Source of the DNA: JAFGED01 sp964551295
Lineage (GTDB): Bacteria; Chloroflexota; Anaerolineae; B4-G1
DNA length: 64,000 nt
Assembly: GCA_964551295.1 (NCBI GenBank)
Contig: CAZKDJ010000001.1
Location: forward strand, 1 to 64,000
Reading direction: 5' to 3'
The notes below the pieces were generated by a model. The model made no database searches, was not told the DNA's origin, and saw only the letters and a list, made by a program, of their open reading frames with translations. Made by a program: the position numbers and the translations under genes. This document shows positions 24,664 to 33,138 of this stretch, piece by piece. Numbering within the stretch: the first letter of the stretch is position 1; each line of letters begins with the position of its first letter.

Positions 24664-25500
24664 ATGAAGTACTACGAACACTACGAAGACGTCTACGAAG
24701 CAGCATTGGCTGCCGGCGTGGATAGGTACAATAACCCACTCGAAGGGGATTTCGATGATCTATTCATACGCTCCTTGTTGCCGCCAAGTGGCCAAGTGCT
24801 AGACCTGGGGTGCGGGGAGGGCCTGTACTCTCTGTCGTTTGCGGCTGCGGGCTACAAGGTGATAGGTGTCGACATCTCCTCGTCCGCGGTGGAGTGGGCA
24901 CGACAGCGTGCCACGGAACAAGGAATGACCAACGCTCACTTTAGGGTTGGTGACGTCACGGCGCTGGACGATTTCGCTAATGAGCAGTTCGATGCAGTCC
25001 TGAGCGTGCATTGTTACCATTGTCTTTCGGATGCCGGCGACCGAGTCGCCCATCTACGGGAAGCTTGGCGCGTGCTCAAGTCAGGGGGAGTTTTCGTGTT
25101 TGACAATATGGCAGCTCCGTGCGAAGAGGATATGTCACAATTCCAGACTTGGCATACCGAGAGAGGCGGGCAGGTAGAAGAAGAGGAGACCGGAGTGACC
25201 ACGACGATAGAGGCCACGCCGCCTTTTTCCACCCATCGGCTAGCCAGGTCAGAGCCAGTCGAGTTCGAGATCGCCACCGCGGTGGCGATGGCCCACCGAT
25301 TCTACAGCAGGCTGGAGCACGTTCTTGATCAACTGAACGAAATCGGATTTGAGATTCTAGTGGCCGAGGAGCGAGCGCCCGACCCATCACGCATTTCCGA
25401 GATAAAGTTCGTGCACGGTGATAACGTCATCTATGCCAGAAAACAAATACAGCCAGTACGTCGCTCCACACACGCCTCAGACGAAAGCACCGGAGCTTGA
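24664..25500 (+). CDS. Class I SAM-dependent methyltransferase
   Basis: The 278-residue protein has motif I VLDLGCGEGLYSLSFA, VIGVDISSSAVEWA, and ALDDFANEQFDAVLSVHCYHC, a Methyltransf_11/25 pattern of small-molecule methyltransferases. Substrate unknown. The ATG is preceded directly by ATATAATT, which resembles a -10 box too close to the start to serve it, and no ribosome site is visible. Codon use looks less GC-rich than its neighbours, so it may be a later arrival. It ends just before the LiaI-like gene. Confidence 0.78.
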   Translation: MKYYEHYEDVYEAALAAGVDRYNNPLEGDFDDLFIRSLLPPSGQVLDLGCGEGLYSLSFAAAGYKVIGVDISSSAVEWARQRATEQGMTNAHFRVGDVTALDDFANEQFDAVLSVHCYHCLSDAGDRVAHLREAWRVLKSGGVFVFDNMAAPCEEDMSQFQTWHTERGGQVEEEETGVTTTIEATPPFSTHRLARSEPVEFEIATAVAMAHRFYSRLEHVLDQLNEIGFEILVAEERAPDPSRISEIKFVHGDNVIYARKQIQPVRRSTHASDESTGA

Positions 25501-25541
25501 CCGCTGAACAAAACAAGCTACTCTCAGTAAGGAGGATTCCC

Positions 25542-26051
25542 ATGGATCGTGGACGTAGATCGAGTATAGCCACCGGGCTGGTATTGATCCTGGTCGGCGC
25601 GCTGGTCTTTGCCGCCCAGCTCGTGCCAGGTTGGGACGAATGGTTCGCGTGGCCGCTGTACATCGTCGGCATCGGCGCCGTGCTGCTGGTCATCGGCCTG
25701 CTGACGCACGTGCCGGGCCTGGCCGTGCCGGCCTGCATCGTCGCCGGCATCGGCGGGCTGCTGTACTACCAGGACGTCACCGGCAACTGGGAGAGCTGGT
25801 CCTACGCCTGGGCGCTGATCCCCGGCTTTGTCGGGGTGGGCGTCATCGTCGCCGGCCTGCTGGAGGGCAAGCTCCGCAAGCCGCTGCGTGAGGGCGGGCA
25901 GTTGATCCTGGTCAGCCTGGTCCTGTTCCTGGCCTTTGGGTCGTTCTTCGGCCTGATCGGGCTCGGCCCGCTGGGGCAGTACTGGCCCGTGCTTCTGATC
26001 GCTCTGGGCGTGCTGATCCTGTTCACCCGTCTCATCTTTCGCCGGCGATAG
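25542..26051 (+). CDS. Four- to six-helix membrane protein (LiaI/DUF5668-like)
   Basis: A 169-residue, almost entirely hydrophobic protein with the repeated LxLxLxGxxxL helices (GLVLILVGALVFAAQL; GIGAVLLVIGLL; LIALGVLILFTRLIFRRR) found in LiaI-like small membrane proteins. ATG at 25542 has AGGAGG eight bases upstream; an earlier in-frame start at 25497 has none. It precedes a LiaF-like protein and probably works with it in envelope-stress sensing. Confidence 0.7.
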   Translation: MDRGRRSSIATGLVLILVGALVFAAQLVPGWDEWFAWPLYIVGIGAVLLVIGLLTHVPGLAVPACIVAGIGGLLYYQDVTGNWESWSYAWALIPGFVGVGVIVAGLLEGKLRKPLREGGQLILVSLVLFLAFGSFFGLIGLGPLGQYWPVLLIALGVLILFTRLIFRRR

Positions 26052-26075
26052 AGGACGTTTCACCGGAGGTAAACC

Positions 26076-26873
26076 ATGCGAAAAGGCACGCTATTCTGGG
26101 GCGCCATCCTCATCTTGCTCGGCATCCTGTTACTGATCAACTCCTTTGTCCAGATCGACATCGGCAAGTTCTTCTGGCCGCTCATTCTGATCCTCCTCGG
26201 CCTGTGGGTGCTGTGGGGCGTCTTTAGCACGCCGCGCACACTGGAGACGGAGGAGGCAGTGATCCCCCTCGAAGGCGCGCGCCAGGCGCGCATCCGCATG
26301 CGCCACGGCGTCGGACGGCTGCGCGTCGGCGGCGGCGCCAGGCCAGATGAACTGCTCTCCGGCTCCTTCGGCGGCGGGCTGGAGCAGCGGGTCAAGCGAG
26401 CGGGTGACACGCTGGACATCGAGGTAAAGGTGCGGGTATCGGCGGCCCACTTTCCGTTCCCCTGGATGTGGGGGCCGCGCAGCACGCTCGATTGGACGGT
26501 GGACCTGAACGAGGAGATCCCGCTCTCACTGAACCTGGAGACCGGCGCCAGCGACACGAGCCTCGACCTGACCGACCTGCGTGTGACCGACCTGCGCGTG
26601 CAGACGGGTGCCAGCGCGACAAAGATCACCCTGCCCGCAGATGCTGGGTACACCAAGGCCAGCATCAGCTCCGGCGCGGCCTCCGTCCAGGTGCGCGTGC
26701 CGGAGGGCGTGGCGGCGCGGGTCAAGGTCAGCGGCGACATGGCCGACATCCGGGTGGACAAGGGCCGCTTCCCGCGCGCGGGCGGCGTGTACCAGTCGGA
26801 GGATTACGCCACGGCGCAGAACAAGGTTGATATCGCCATCAACACCGAGGTCGGCTCTGTCTCGGTGCGGTAA
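26076..26873 (+). CDS. LiaF-like membrane protein with DUF2154/toast-rack-type C-terminal domain
   Basis: The 265-residue protein has two N-terminal membrane helices (LFWGAILILLGILLLI and FFWPLILILLGLWVLW), then a beta-rich domain from about 65 on. The regular STSLDLTDLRVTDLRVQTGAS-like ladder of short strands is typical of the beta-helical domains of LiaF/VraT-type regulators and DUF4097-like proteins. In Firmicutes such proteins modulate a two-component system responding to cell-wall damage; no kinase or regulator is next to it here. Strong GGAGG site. Confidence 0.72.
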   Translation: MRKGTLFWGAILILLGILLLINSFVQIDIGKFFWPLILILLGLWVLWGVFSTPRTLETEEAVIPLEGARQARIRMRHGVGRLRVGGGARPDELLSGSFGGGLEQRVKRAGDTLDIEVKVRVSAAHFPFPWMWGPRSTLDWTVDLNEEIPLSLNLETGASDTSLDLTDLRVTDLRVQTGASATKITLPADAGYTKASISSGAASVQVRVPEGVAARVKVSGDMADIRVDKGRFPRAGGVYQSEDYATAQNKVDIAINTEVGSVSVR

Positions 26874-26876
26874 CGT

Positions 26877-27539
26877 CTACCTCTGGGGCCTACCAAAGAG
26901 GGCGTCCAGCAGCGCGTCGAACGCCATCACCGCCCGTCGGGCAGAGCGGGTGCGATAGGGGCGCGGCCAGTTGCGAGCGCCGTGCAGCAGGTGCGCCTCC
27001 AGCACGTACAACTGCCAGCGACCGCGGAACTGCTCCGGGTAGCCGGTCACCTCCACCTCCTGCTCCAGCGACACCCAGAAATCCAGGCGCATGGCGTTGC
27101 GCCGCAACAGCGCGCAGGGCAAGCGTGCATCGTGATGCTCTAGGGTAAAGTAACATGAGCGCCGCACGCGGTGCACCTCGGCCACCTTGCCCCGTGTGGT
27201 AAAGAGCCGGTCGGGCAGTGCAGTCTCCAGAGAAGCACTCACTTCCGACAACGGGACGATCTGCTTGATCAGGCGGACCTGTGTGACGAACAACTGCCAG
27301 CGACCGCGGAACTGCTCTGCATAACCGGTCACCTCGACGACCTGGCCGACGCGTATCCAAAAGCCGATCTGCGCTGCATAGCGTCGCAGCAACGCACAAG
27401 GCAGGCGCTCATCCCAATCGGCCAGGGTGAAATAGCACGAGCGCCGCACGCGGTGCACCTTCACCACCCGTCCGCGCGTGGTAAAAAGCTGGTCGGGTGA
27501 TGCCGTCTCCAACACCGCGCAAACCTCCGCTAGTTCCAT
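26877..27539 (-). CDS. Tandem OB-fold protein (two XseA-N-like domains)
   Basis: The 220-residue protein is an internal duplication: TTRGRVVKVHRVRRSCYFTL and TTRGKVAEVHRVRRSCYFTL start two 80-residue halves, each ending in a G(Y/W)xEQFRGRWQL(F/Y)V strand. This is the OB-fold pattern of the N-terminal nucleic-acid-binding domain of exonuclease VII large subunit, but no nuclease domain follows. ATG at 27539 has GAGGG upstream. It may bind single-stranded nucleic acid; this is inference from fold resemblance. Confidence 0.6.
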   Translation of the reverse strand: MELAEVCAVLETASPDQLFTTRGRVVKVHRVRRSCYFTLADWDERLPCALLRRYAAQIGFWIRVGQVVEVTGYAEQFRGRWQLFVTQVRLIKQIVPLSEVSASLETALPDRLFTTRGKVAEVHRVRRSCYFTLEHHDARLPCALLRRNAMRLDFWVSLEQEVEVTGYPEQFRGRWQLYVLEAHLLHGARNWPRPYRTRSARRAVMAFDALLDALFGRPQR

Positions 27540-27572
27540 AGTTTCCCTCACACGCCGGATCGGTAATCCGAC

Positions 27573-28208
27573 CTACACTGGCACAATCGCGATCTGGTCC
27601 CGCGCCACGACCTCTGCTGCGAGCGTTCCGCTAAACGTCTCTTGCAGCGCCGTCTCGAAAGCCAGGAAACGCTCGACGGCAAAACGCGCGTGCACCGTCA
27701 CCTCTGCCGCGAATTCCTCGTCCAAGATCTCGCCGCCGTGCGCTGCGACGAGCCGGCGCAGCCACTCGAATCCGCTGTACGGCGTGACGACCTGCACGAC
27801 GTGGGTCAGGACCTTGACGGCACGCGGCAGGGCGGCCAACACCGCCCGCACCGCGTCGCCGTAGGCGCGCACCAGCCCGCCCGTGCCCAGCTTGGTGCCG
27901 CCAAAGTAGCGCGTCACCACCACGGCCACGTCCCCCAGGCCGCTGCCCTGCAGCACTGCCAGCGCCGGGCGGCCCGCCGTCCCCGGGGGCTCCCCGTCGT
28001 CGCTGCAATGCGCGACCACCGTCGCTCCGTGCCCCACCAGATAGACGGGCACGTTGTGGGTCGCGTCGGCGAACTCGGTCTTGATGCGCGCGACAAAGGC
28101 CTTGGCCTCTTCGATCGTGAACACCAGTGCGGCGGTGGCGATGAAGCGCGAGTTGACCACCGTCATCTCGATCCGCGTCTCTTTGGCCGGGATCGGGTAA
28201 CTCCCCAT
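27573..28208 (-). CDS. yigZ: YigZ/IMPACT family protein
   Basis: The 211-residue protein has the IMPACT N-terminal signature: NSRFIATA, then AHCSDDGEPPGTAGRPALAVLQGSGL and VVVTRYFGGTKLGTGGLVRAY, followed by the C-terminal ferredoxin-like domain (DUF1949). Bacterial members may act on ribosome-related or translation-stress processes; the precise activity is unsettled. A TATAAT box is visible upstream (28232-28237) and GGAGG lies ten bases before ATG. Confidence 0.9.
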   Translation of the reverse strand: MGSYPIPAKETRIEMTVVNSRFIATAALVFTIEEAKAFVARIKTEFADATHNVPVYLVGHGATVVAHCSDDGEPPGTAGRPALAVLQGSGLGDVAVVVTRYFGGTKLGTGGLVRAYGDAVRAVLAALPRAVKVLTHVVQVVTPYSGFEWLRRLVAAHGGEILDEEFAAEVTVHARFAVERFLAFETALQETFSGTLAAEVVARDQIAIVPV

Positions 28209-28231
28209 TACAGAAACGCCTCCAACGACGT

Positions 28232-28260
28232 ATTATACAGCACCACAAACACTAGCTGTC
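28232..28260 (-). promoter_or_regulatory. Probable promoter of yigZ
   Basis: Minus-strand -10 TATAAT at 28232-28237 with a poor -35 (GACAGC) 17 bases upstream. Leader about 17 bases including GGAGG. Confidence 0.5.
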
Positions 28261-28274
28261 TTCTACAGAGCTTG

Positions 28275-29420
28275 TTAGTCCAATATACAAGGTAGCGGAA
28301 AATCGTTTACCGTTACTACCTCTATCAACTGGAAACACTTGGCATCGGAGTCCGGATTTTCACACACAATTGGCTCGGCGCGAGTGTGTGTCTTGGAGAC
28401 TCGGACATCATAATAGATGGAATCCTCTCTGGGAATCAATTCGATCTCACGGGTGTACCCCAGCAAAACACCTACAAAGGTAGTTTCTCCATCGCTATCG
28501 CGGGAAAATTCAATGATGCTCGGCTGCGTCGCCAGCAATTCCGCAGCTTGTACATCAGGCAGTAGCATTAAGCGGACTCCCGCGGCGAGCGTCGTAACCT
28601 TGAGGACATGCTTGAACTCCCACTGCTGATCTCCAGGTGCAAGTATATAGGTCCCCTCTCCTTGCCAACCGGAAGCTGATCCTCGGCATCGGAAAAGGAA
28701 TCCGTGCCGATCCTTTCCGATCTGCACGAGTTGTCCTTGAGGTGCATGTCCAGATTGCCCACAGTAAGTGATAGAGTGCTCCCTAGTCACCATTTGCCAC
28801 ACATCGCCTATCTTTGAGAAGACGGCGCCATCAATGGCCGGGCTCAAGGACCGAACAGAATAACCCAAATAGTCAGTCGGCAGCACGCCCGTCATCACAA
28901 CGTACTTGGCATTTCCCTCTTCGTGAAAAGAGCTCGCCAGCAGCACATTGACCGTGTTCTCTTCAACGATGACGCCAGTGCACGGCCGCTGCGTGAAGCA
29001 CAGCAGCCCGTCCTCGCCCTCGAAGTAGACCATTTTTCGATCCTCATACATGAGCCGCAGGGCCTCCCTAAGGTCGAATTCTCCCTCAATAGCACCGGCG
29101 GGGAATGGCGTGGGAGTCGGCGTGCGGGTAGGTGTGGGAGAGGGAGTGGCAGTGACGCCGCGTCTTTGCGCCCAGACCGTGGCCCGTGCGCGGGCGGTGT
29201 TCTCCAGTCTGGCATACATGGAGGCGACAGGCGCAGCGGTCTGGGTTTGTCGGATGGCTACCACTTCTGTGAGACCTGGGGTACGGGTAGCCGATGGCGT
29301 GGAGGCAATATAATCCTCGGGCGCACAAAATCGAGTCGCCAAAGAATTCACTGCGATCAAGAACACGACCCCGACAGCAATTATCCAAAGAGCCCTGCGC
29401 TTCCGCATAGATTCGTTCAT
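28275..29420 (-). CDS. Membrane-anchored extracellular protein of unknown function
   Basis: The 381-residue protein has a short basic N-terminus and one hydrophobic helix (LWIIAVGVVFLIAVNSL), then a Thr/Pro-rich linker (ATPSPTPTRTPTPTPF at about 90-106) and a 270-residue domain with seven or so cysteines that resembles nothing I recognise. The layout is that of a type II anchored protein displayed outside the cell. An ATG four codons in (29408) is an alternative start. The gene is lower in GC than nearby genes. Confidence 0.65.
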   Translation of the reverse strand: MNESMRKRRALWIIAVGVVFLIAVNSLATRFCAPEDYIASTPSATRTPGLTEVVAIRQTQTAAPVASMYARLENTARARATVWAQRRGVTATPSPTPTRTPTPTPFPAGAIEGEFDLREALRLMYEDRKMVYFEGEDGLLCFTQRPCTGVIVEENTVNVLLASSFHEEGNAKYVVMTGVLPTDYLGYSVRSLSPAIDGAVFSKIGDVWQMVTREHSITYCGQSGHAPQGQLVQIGKDRHGFLFRCRGSASGWQGEGTYILAPGDQQWEFKHVLKVTTLAAGVRLMLLPDVQAAELLATQPSIIEFSRDSDGETTFVGVLLGYTREIELIPREDSIYYDVRVSKTHTRAEPIVCENPDSDAKCFQLIEVVTVNDFPLPCILD

Positions 29421-29446
29421 CCGACATCAACCCGACAAGTACCACA

Positions 29447-29521
29447 CTACTTTCTTTGGATAGATTGGGCGCCTTGCACCAACAATTCCCCCTCATCCTC
29501 CGCCAGGAGAACCGCGATCAT
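29447..29521 (-). CDS. Possible 24-residue leader peptide
   Basis: Behind the promoter at 29572-29601 an AGGAG site precedes an 11-codon frame (start 29553) whose TGA overlaps the ATG of this 24-codon frame (MIAVLLAEDEGELLVQGAQS and four more). The pair lies in the leader of the anchored-protein gene. This is speculative; they may be remnants of a degraded gene. Confidence 0.2.
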   Translation of the reverse strand: MIAVLLAEDEGELLVQGAQSIQRK

Positions 29522-29571
29522 CTGCCCCCGGCCCCTACCACGGCGGTGTCCATGAATCTCCTGTGGCGAGT

Positions 29572-29601
29572 ATTATACACCGGGTTACGTCGGACGGGCA
29601 A
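29572..29601 (-). promoter_or_regulatory. Probable promoter upstream of the anchored-protein gene
   Basis: Minus-strand TTGCCC (29596-29601), 18-base spacer, TATAAT (29572-29577). It leaves a leader of about 150 bases before the gene at 29420. Confidence 0.5.
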
Positions 29602-29639
29602 TTGCGTCCTGTAACAAAATGGGAAAACCGACGAGAGGA

Positions 29640-29674
29640 CAAAAAAACAGGACCGTACAGACTCGCACGGCCCT
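29640..29674 (-). terminator. Rho-independent terminator of the small zinc-ribbon gene
   Basis: Minus-strand 8-base stem AGGGCCGT/ACGGTCCT followed by GTTTTTTTG, 37 bases past the stop at 29711. Confidence 0.75.
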
Positions 29675-29710
29675 GGCGGGTCTAGTCAGACATTTTCGCC
29701 AGTTGTCCGG

Positions 29711-29908
29711 CTATTCGGTATACAGCTCGTACCGCGTGCTGACCACCTGGCGGTATCCGCACTTGGTACATTCCCAACCTTCGATGGCCTTGATACGACC
29801 GGTGATCAAAAGCAGTAACGTCGGACGACGCTCCCACTGCACCCACTCGTGCCGTGTGAGAATGCCGCATTTCTTGCACTGAATGATACACGTCTCGTTT
29901 TCAGCCAT
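29711..29908 (-). CDS. Small zinc-ribbon protein
   Basis: The 65-residue protein has CKKCGILTRHEW and, after 30 residues, CTKCGYRQ, a rubredoxin-like C-x2-C...C-x2-C zinc site. The start at 29908 sits nine bases after a -10 box, so the message is nearly leaderless and carries no ribosome site; this decides against the longer frame to 29998. It is a complete single-gene unit with its own promoter and terminator. Function unknown. Confidence 0.7.
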   Translation of the reverse strand: MAENETCIIQCKKCGILTRHEWVQWERRPTLLLLITGRIKAIEGWECTKCGYRQVVSTRYELYTE

Positions 29909-29917
29909 AGGCGGGAT

Positions 29918-29945
29918 ATTGTAACACAAAACACCCCGTTGCCAA
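29918..29945 (-). promoter_or_regulatory. Promoter of the small zinc-ribbon gene
   Basis: Minus-strand TTGGCA (29940-29945), 16-base spacer, extended -10 TGT-TACAAT (29918-29923). Start expected about two bases before ATG. Confidence 0.6.
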
Positions 29946-29949
29946 CCGG

Positions 29950-30522
29950 CTACTTGTGCGCCTCGCACCCCTCCAGCGCCGCGCAAAAGGTCGTACAAAT
30001 CTCAACGGTGGTACCGGCATAGATGATGTAGAACTCGTTGTCGTCGCGCACGAGGGTGTAGCTGGCCGAGCACATCTCGATGGGGAGCATATCAGGCTGG
30101 CCGCCATCCGGTATCACCGGGGCGACGCACTTGAACAGGTTCCGCGGATCGAGCAACTCGTTGCGGTCACCGATGGCCACGATACCCGCCGAAAGCGGGG
30201 CCTCCGGGTTGCTGTAAGCGCGCGCCTTCACCGCCCCCACCTCCTGATAGCAGCCGATGACCTGATCCACGGCAGCGATGGCCAACGCCAACTCCGGCTG
30301 ACCGGCCAGCAAGGACGCGCCCCCGCTCAGCTTGCTGATATGATCGGTCAGGGTCTCTCCCTCCACTGTGTTGTAACCTTGCAAGTCGGGCAGCAACTCC
30401 TCAGCCGGAGGCACAGGGGGATCCTGTTGATTGATACCAAGTATCAAACCAGCTCCCCCCATCAAGATCGCGACGGCGACCAGCACCACGAACACGCGAT
30501 TCGGACGTTTTTCTTCTGACAT
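29950..30522 (-). CDS. Membrane-anchored protein of unknown function
   Basis: The 190-residue protein has a basic N-terminus, one membrane helix (VFVVLVAVAILMGGAGLILGI, about 9-30) and an outer domain with six cysteines near the C-terminus (CYQEV, FKCVAP, EMCSAS, CTTFCAALEGC), likely disulfide bonded. ATG at 30522 follows GAGGAG. The domain is not one I recognise. Confidence 0.65.
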   Translation of the reverse strand: MSEEKRPNRVFVVLVAVAILMGGAGLILGINQQDPPVPPAEELLPDLQGYNTVEGETLTDHISKLSGGASLLAGQPELALAIAAVDQVIGCYQEVGAVKARAYSNPEAPLSAGIVAIGDRNELLDPRNLFKCVAPVIPDGGQPDMLPIEMCSASYTLVRDDNEFYIIYAGTTVEICTTFCAALEGCEAHK

Positions 30523-30603
30523 TTCCCCCACTCCTCTCCCGACAAGATCGCTCACAAGGCCATTCTATCACACCCCAGGAAAGAGGACAACCCGCACCGC
30601 CGC

Positions 30604-30632
30604 TGGTCGGTTACTCCCTCGTGTGCTATACT
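30604..30632 (+). promoter_or_regulatory. Extended -10 promoter of the radical SAM gene
   Basis: GTGTGC-TATACT with -10 at 30627-30632 and only a weak -35. ATG follows 12 bases later without a Shine-Dalgarno site, so the leader would be about five bases. Confidence 0.55.
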
Positions 30633-30644
30633 CCTAACTGAGCT

Positions 30645-31409
30645 ATGGGCGTCCTACCACTCGAGACAGGCATCGTTTACGGGCCGATCCGCTCCCGGCG
30701 ATTGGGCCTCTCGCTGGGCGTCAATCTGCTGCCCACGCGCTACAAGCTGTGCTCCTTCGACTGCGTCTACTGTCACTATGGCCGCACCGACGTCAAGAGC
30801 CTGAGCGCCGACGCGCGCGATCTGCCGTGGTCGCGCGAGGTGCTGCGGGAAGTGGAGTCCGCCCTGCGCGAGTATCCCAACGTCGACACCATCACCTTCT
30901 CCGGCAATGGCGAGCCCACCCTGCACCCCGCCTTTCCCAAGATCGCCGCCGCGATCAGAAAGCTGAGAGATGAACGGGCACCCAACGTCAAGCTAGCGCT
31001 CTTTTCCAACGCCACCACGGCTCATCTGGAGCACATTCGCCAGGCGCTGCCGCTCCTCGATCTGCCGATGCTCAAGCTAGATGCGGGCAACCCGGACACA
31101 CTGGCCGCCATCAACCGCCCTGCCCCAGGGGTGCGCTGGGAGCGCATCGTAGAGGGACTGGGACAGGTCCCCAGCCTGGTCATCCAGAGCGTGCTGATCG
31201 ACGGCGAGGTGAGCAACGTCAGAGGAGCGGCCTTCGAGGCCTGGGTGGACGTGCTGGCCCAGATCAAACCGGCCCACGTGCAAGTTTATAGCACCGACTA
31301 CCCGGTGCCGGAAAGCGGCGTCGAGCGCGTGCTGCCCTACGAACTGAAGCGCATCGCCGAGGAGGTGAGAGAACGCACCGGGCTGCCCATTGAGGCCCTC
31401 TGGTTCTAG
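30645..31409 (+). CDS. Radical SAM protein (COG0731-like)
   Basis: The 254-residue protein has a 4Fe-4S radical SAM cluster motif of the form C-x3-C-x2-C (C36, C40, C43: CSFDCVYC), then FSGNGEPTLHP, the SAM-binding GGE-like strand. It resembles the short radical SAM proteins grouped with wybutosine-related enzymes in bacteria, whose substrate is not known. It is followed eight bases later by rqcH, in the same direction. Confidence 0.82.
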   Translation: MGVLPLETGIVYGPIRSRRLGLSLGVNLLPTRYKLCSFDCVYCHYGRTDVKSLSADARDLPWSREVLREVESALREYPNVDTITFSGNGEPTLHPAFPKIAAAIRKLRDERAPNVKLALFSNATTAHLEHIRQALPLLDLPMLKLDAGNPDTLAAINRPAPGVRWERIVEGLGQVPSLVIQSVLIDGEVSNVRGAAFEAWVDVLAQIKPAHVQVYSTDYPVPESGVERVLPYELKRIAEEVRERTGLPIEALWF

Positions 31410-31416
31410 AAAGCCT

Positions 31417-33105
31417 ATGAACGTCGATTTTCTGACCCTGGCCTGCCTGCGAGATCAGCTCGATAGCCTGCTCGGCGCGCGCGTCCAGCGCGTGGTGCTG
31501 CCCGATGAACTCTCAATCGGGTTGGAGCTTTACGCCGGGCAACGCGCCCAACTGCTGATCTCCGCCGACCCGCAACACCCACGCACGCTGCTGGCACCCC
31601 AGAAACTGCGCCGCGGCGTGGAAACCGAGACGGCACTGCTGCTTTTGCTGCGCAAATGGGTGCCCGGCAGCCGGCTGGTGGATATCACGCAACCGGAGTG
31701 GGAACGCATTCTAGAGTTTCACTTTGCAGGCCAGGCCGGCCCGTGCCGCCTGGTCGCCGAGCTGATCGGGCTGTATAGCAACGTCATCCTGGTGGGACCG
31801 GATGGCGACGTGCTGGACGCGGTGCGGCACGTCGGCCCGGCCCAGAACCGCTACCGGGTCATCCTGCCCAGCCGCCCGTACCAGCCGCCGCCCAAGCCGG
31901 TGGGCCGCCAGGCACCGACCCAAATCCCGCCCGGCGAGTGGGCCGCCCTGCTGGCCTCCGTCACTCCCGACCAACCGCTACACCGGCTGCTGACCAGTCG
32001 TCTCCTAGGTGTCAGCCCGATGCTGGCGCGGGAGATCGCCGTCCGCGCCGCAGGCGATCCCGACGCACCGGCGCACGCCGTCACAGCCCAAGCGCTGGCC
32101 GAGGCAAGCGCCGAGCTCTTTGCACCGATCCGGGATGGCTCCTGGGCGCCGCACGTCGCGCTGGACGAAGACGGCAGCGTCGTCGCCTTTGCCCCCTACG
32201 AGCCGCACCAGTTCGAGCGCGTCCGGCCGGCATCCGACATCAGCGAGGCCATGTGGCAGTATTTCGAGCAGCGGCTGTCGGCCGACACCTACGCATCGGC
32301 CCGCTGGCGCGTGCAGGAGCGGATCGACGAGACGCGCGCGCAGACCGAGCGCACGCTGAGGCAGTTGCGGGAAAACATAGTCGATGAAAGCGAGATCAAA
32401 TCGCTACGCGAAGCTGGGGAGCTAATACTGATCTACCAGGGCCAGGCAAAGCCAAATACCAGCGAGATCACCGTGCCCGACTACACCGGCGCGCCGCGTA
32501 CAATTAAGCTGGACCCCAAGCTGACGCCAGCGGAGAACGCGCAGGCCTACTTTCATCGCTACCGCAAGGCTATCCGAGGCAAGGAGGGCATCCCCGCCCG
32601 CATCGCGGCGGCAAAAGCCGACATGGCCTACCTGGCACAACTGGCCGCCGACCTGGCCCAGGCCGAGTCGCGCCCCGAGATCGACGCGGTATACGACGCG
32701 CTAGTCAAAGCCGGCTGGGCGCCCCAGGCCCACTCGGAAAGCAGCAGCCAGGTCGAGGGACCGAGGCGCTTTGAGATAGACGAATTCGCCGTCTACGTGG
32801 GGCGCAACGCGCGCCAAAACGAGGAGGTGACGTTCAAGCGCGCCGGGCCGGACGACGTGTGGCTTCACGCCCGCGGCGTGCCGGGCGCGCACGTGGTGGT
32901 CAAGTGCGGCAAGCGGGACGTGCCAGAGGAGGTAGTACAACAGGCGGCGCAACTGGCGGCGTACTACTCGTCGGCGCGGGAGGAGGCCCAAGTGGCCGTG
33001 GATGTGACCCAACGCCGCTACGTGAAGCGCGTGCACCGCAGCCGTCCGGGGCTGGTCACCTACCGGAACGAGCGGACGGTGCAGGTGAAACCGCAACCAC
33101 GGTAA
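31417..33105 (+). CDS. rqcH: Ribosome-associated quality control protein RqcH (NFACT family)
   Basis: RqcH binds stalled 50S subunits with peptidyl-tRNA and directs C-terminal alanine tailing of the nascent chain. The 562-residue protein has the NFACT-N domain (LTLACLRDQLDSLLGARVQRV at the start), a helix-hairpin-helix segment, a long coiled coil (about 300-430, with LREAGELILIYQGQ) and the C-terminal NFACT-R domain (FAVYVGRNARQNEEVTFK, then DDVWLHARGVPGAHVV). Start at 31417 gives the normal N-terminus; the longer frame overlaps the radical SAM gene. Older annotations call it fibronectin-binding protein. Confidence 0.92.
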   Translation: MNVDFLTLACLRDQLDSLLGARVQRVVLPDELSIGLELYAGQRAQLLISADPQHPRTLLAPQKLRRGVETETALLLLLRKWVPGSRLVDITQPEWERILEFHFAGQAGPCRLVAELIGLYSNVILVGPDGDVLDAVRHVGPAQNRYRVILPSRPYQPPPKPVGRQAPTQIPPGEWAALLASVTPDQPLHRLLTSRLLGVSPMLAREIAVRAAGDPDAPAHAVTAQALAEASAELFAPIRDGSWAPHVALDEDGSVVAFAPYEPHQFERVRPASDISEAMWQYFEQRLSADTYASARWRVQERIDETRAQTERTLRQLRENIVDESEIKSLREAGELILIYQGQAKPNTSEITVPDYTGAPRTIKLDPKLTPAENAQAYFHRYRKAIRGKEGIPARIAAAKADMAYLAQLAADLAQAESRPEIDAVYDALVKAGWAPQAHSESSSQVEGPRRFEIDEFAVYVGRNARQNEEVTFKRAGPDDVWLHARGVPGAHVVVKCGKRDVPEEVVQQAAQLAAYYSSAREEAQVAVDVTQRRYVKRVHRSRPGLVTYRNERTVQVKPQPR

Positions 33106-33138
33106 TACATATCACCACCGTTGAACTGACAAAAACTG

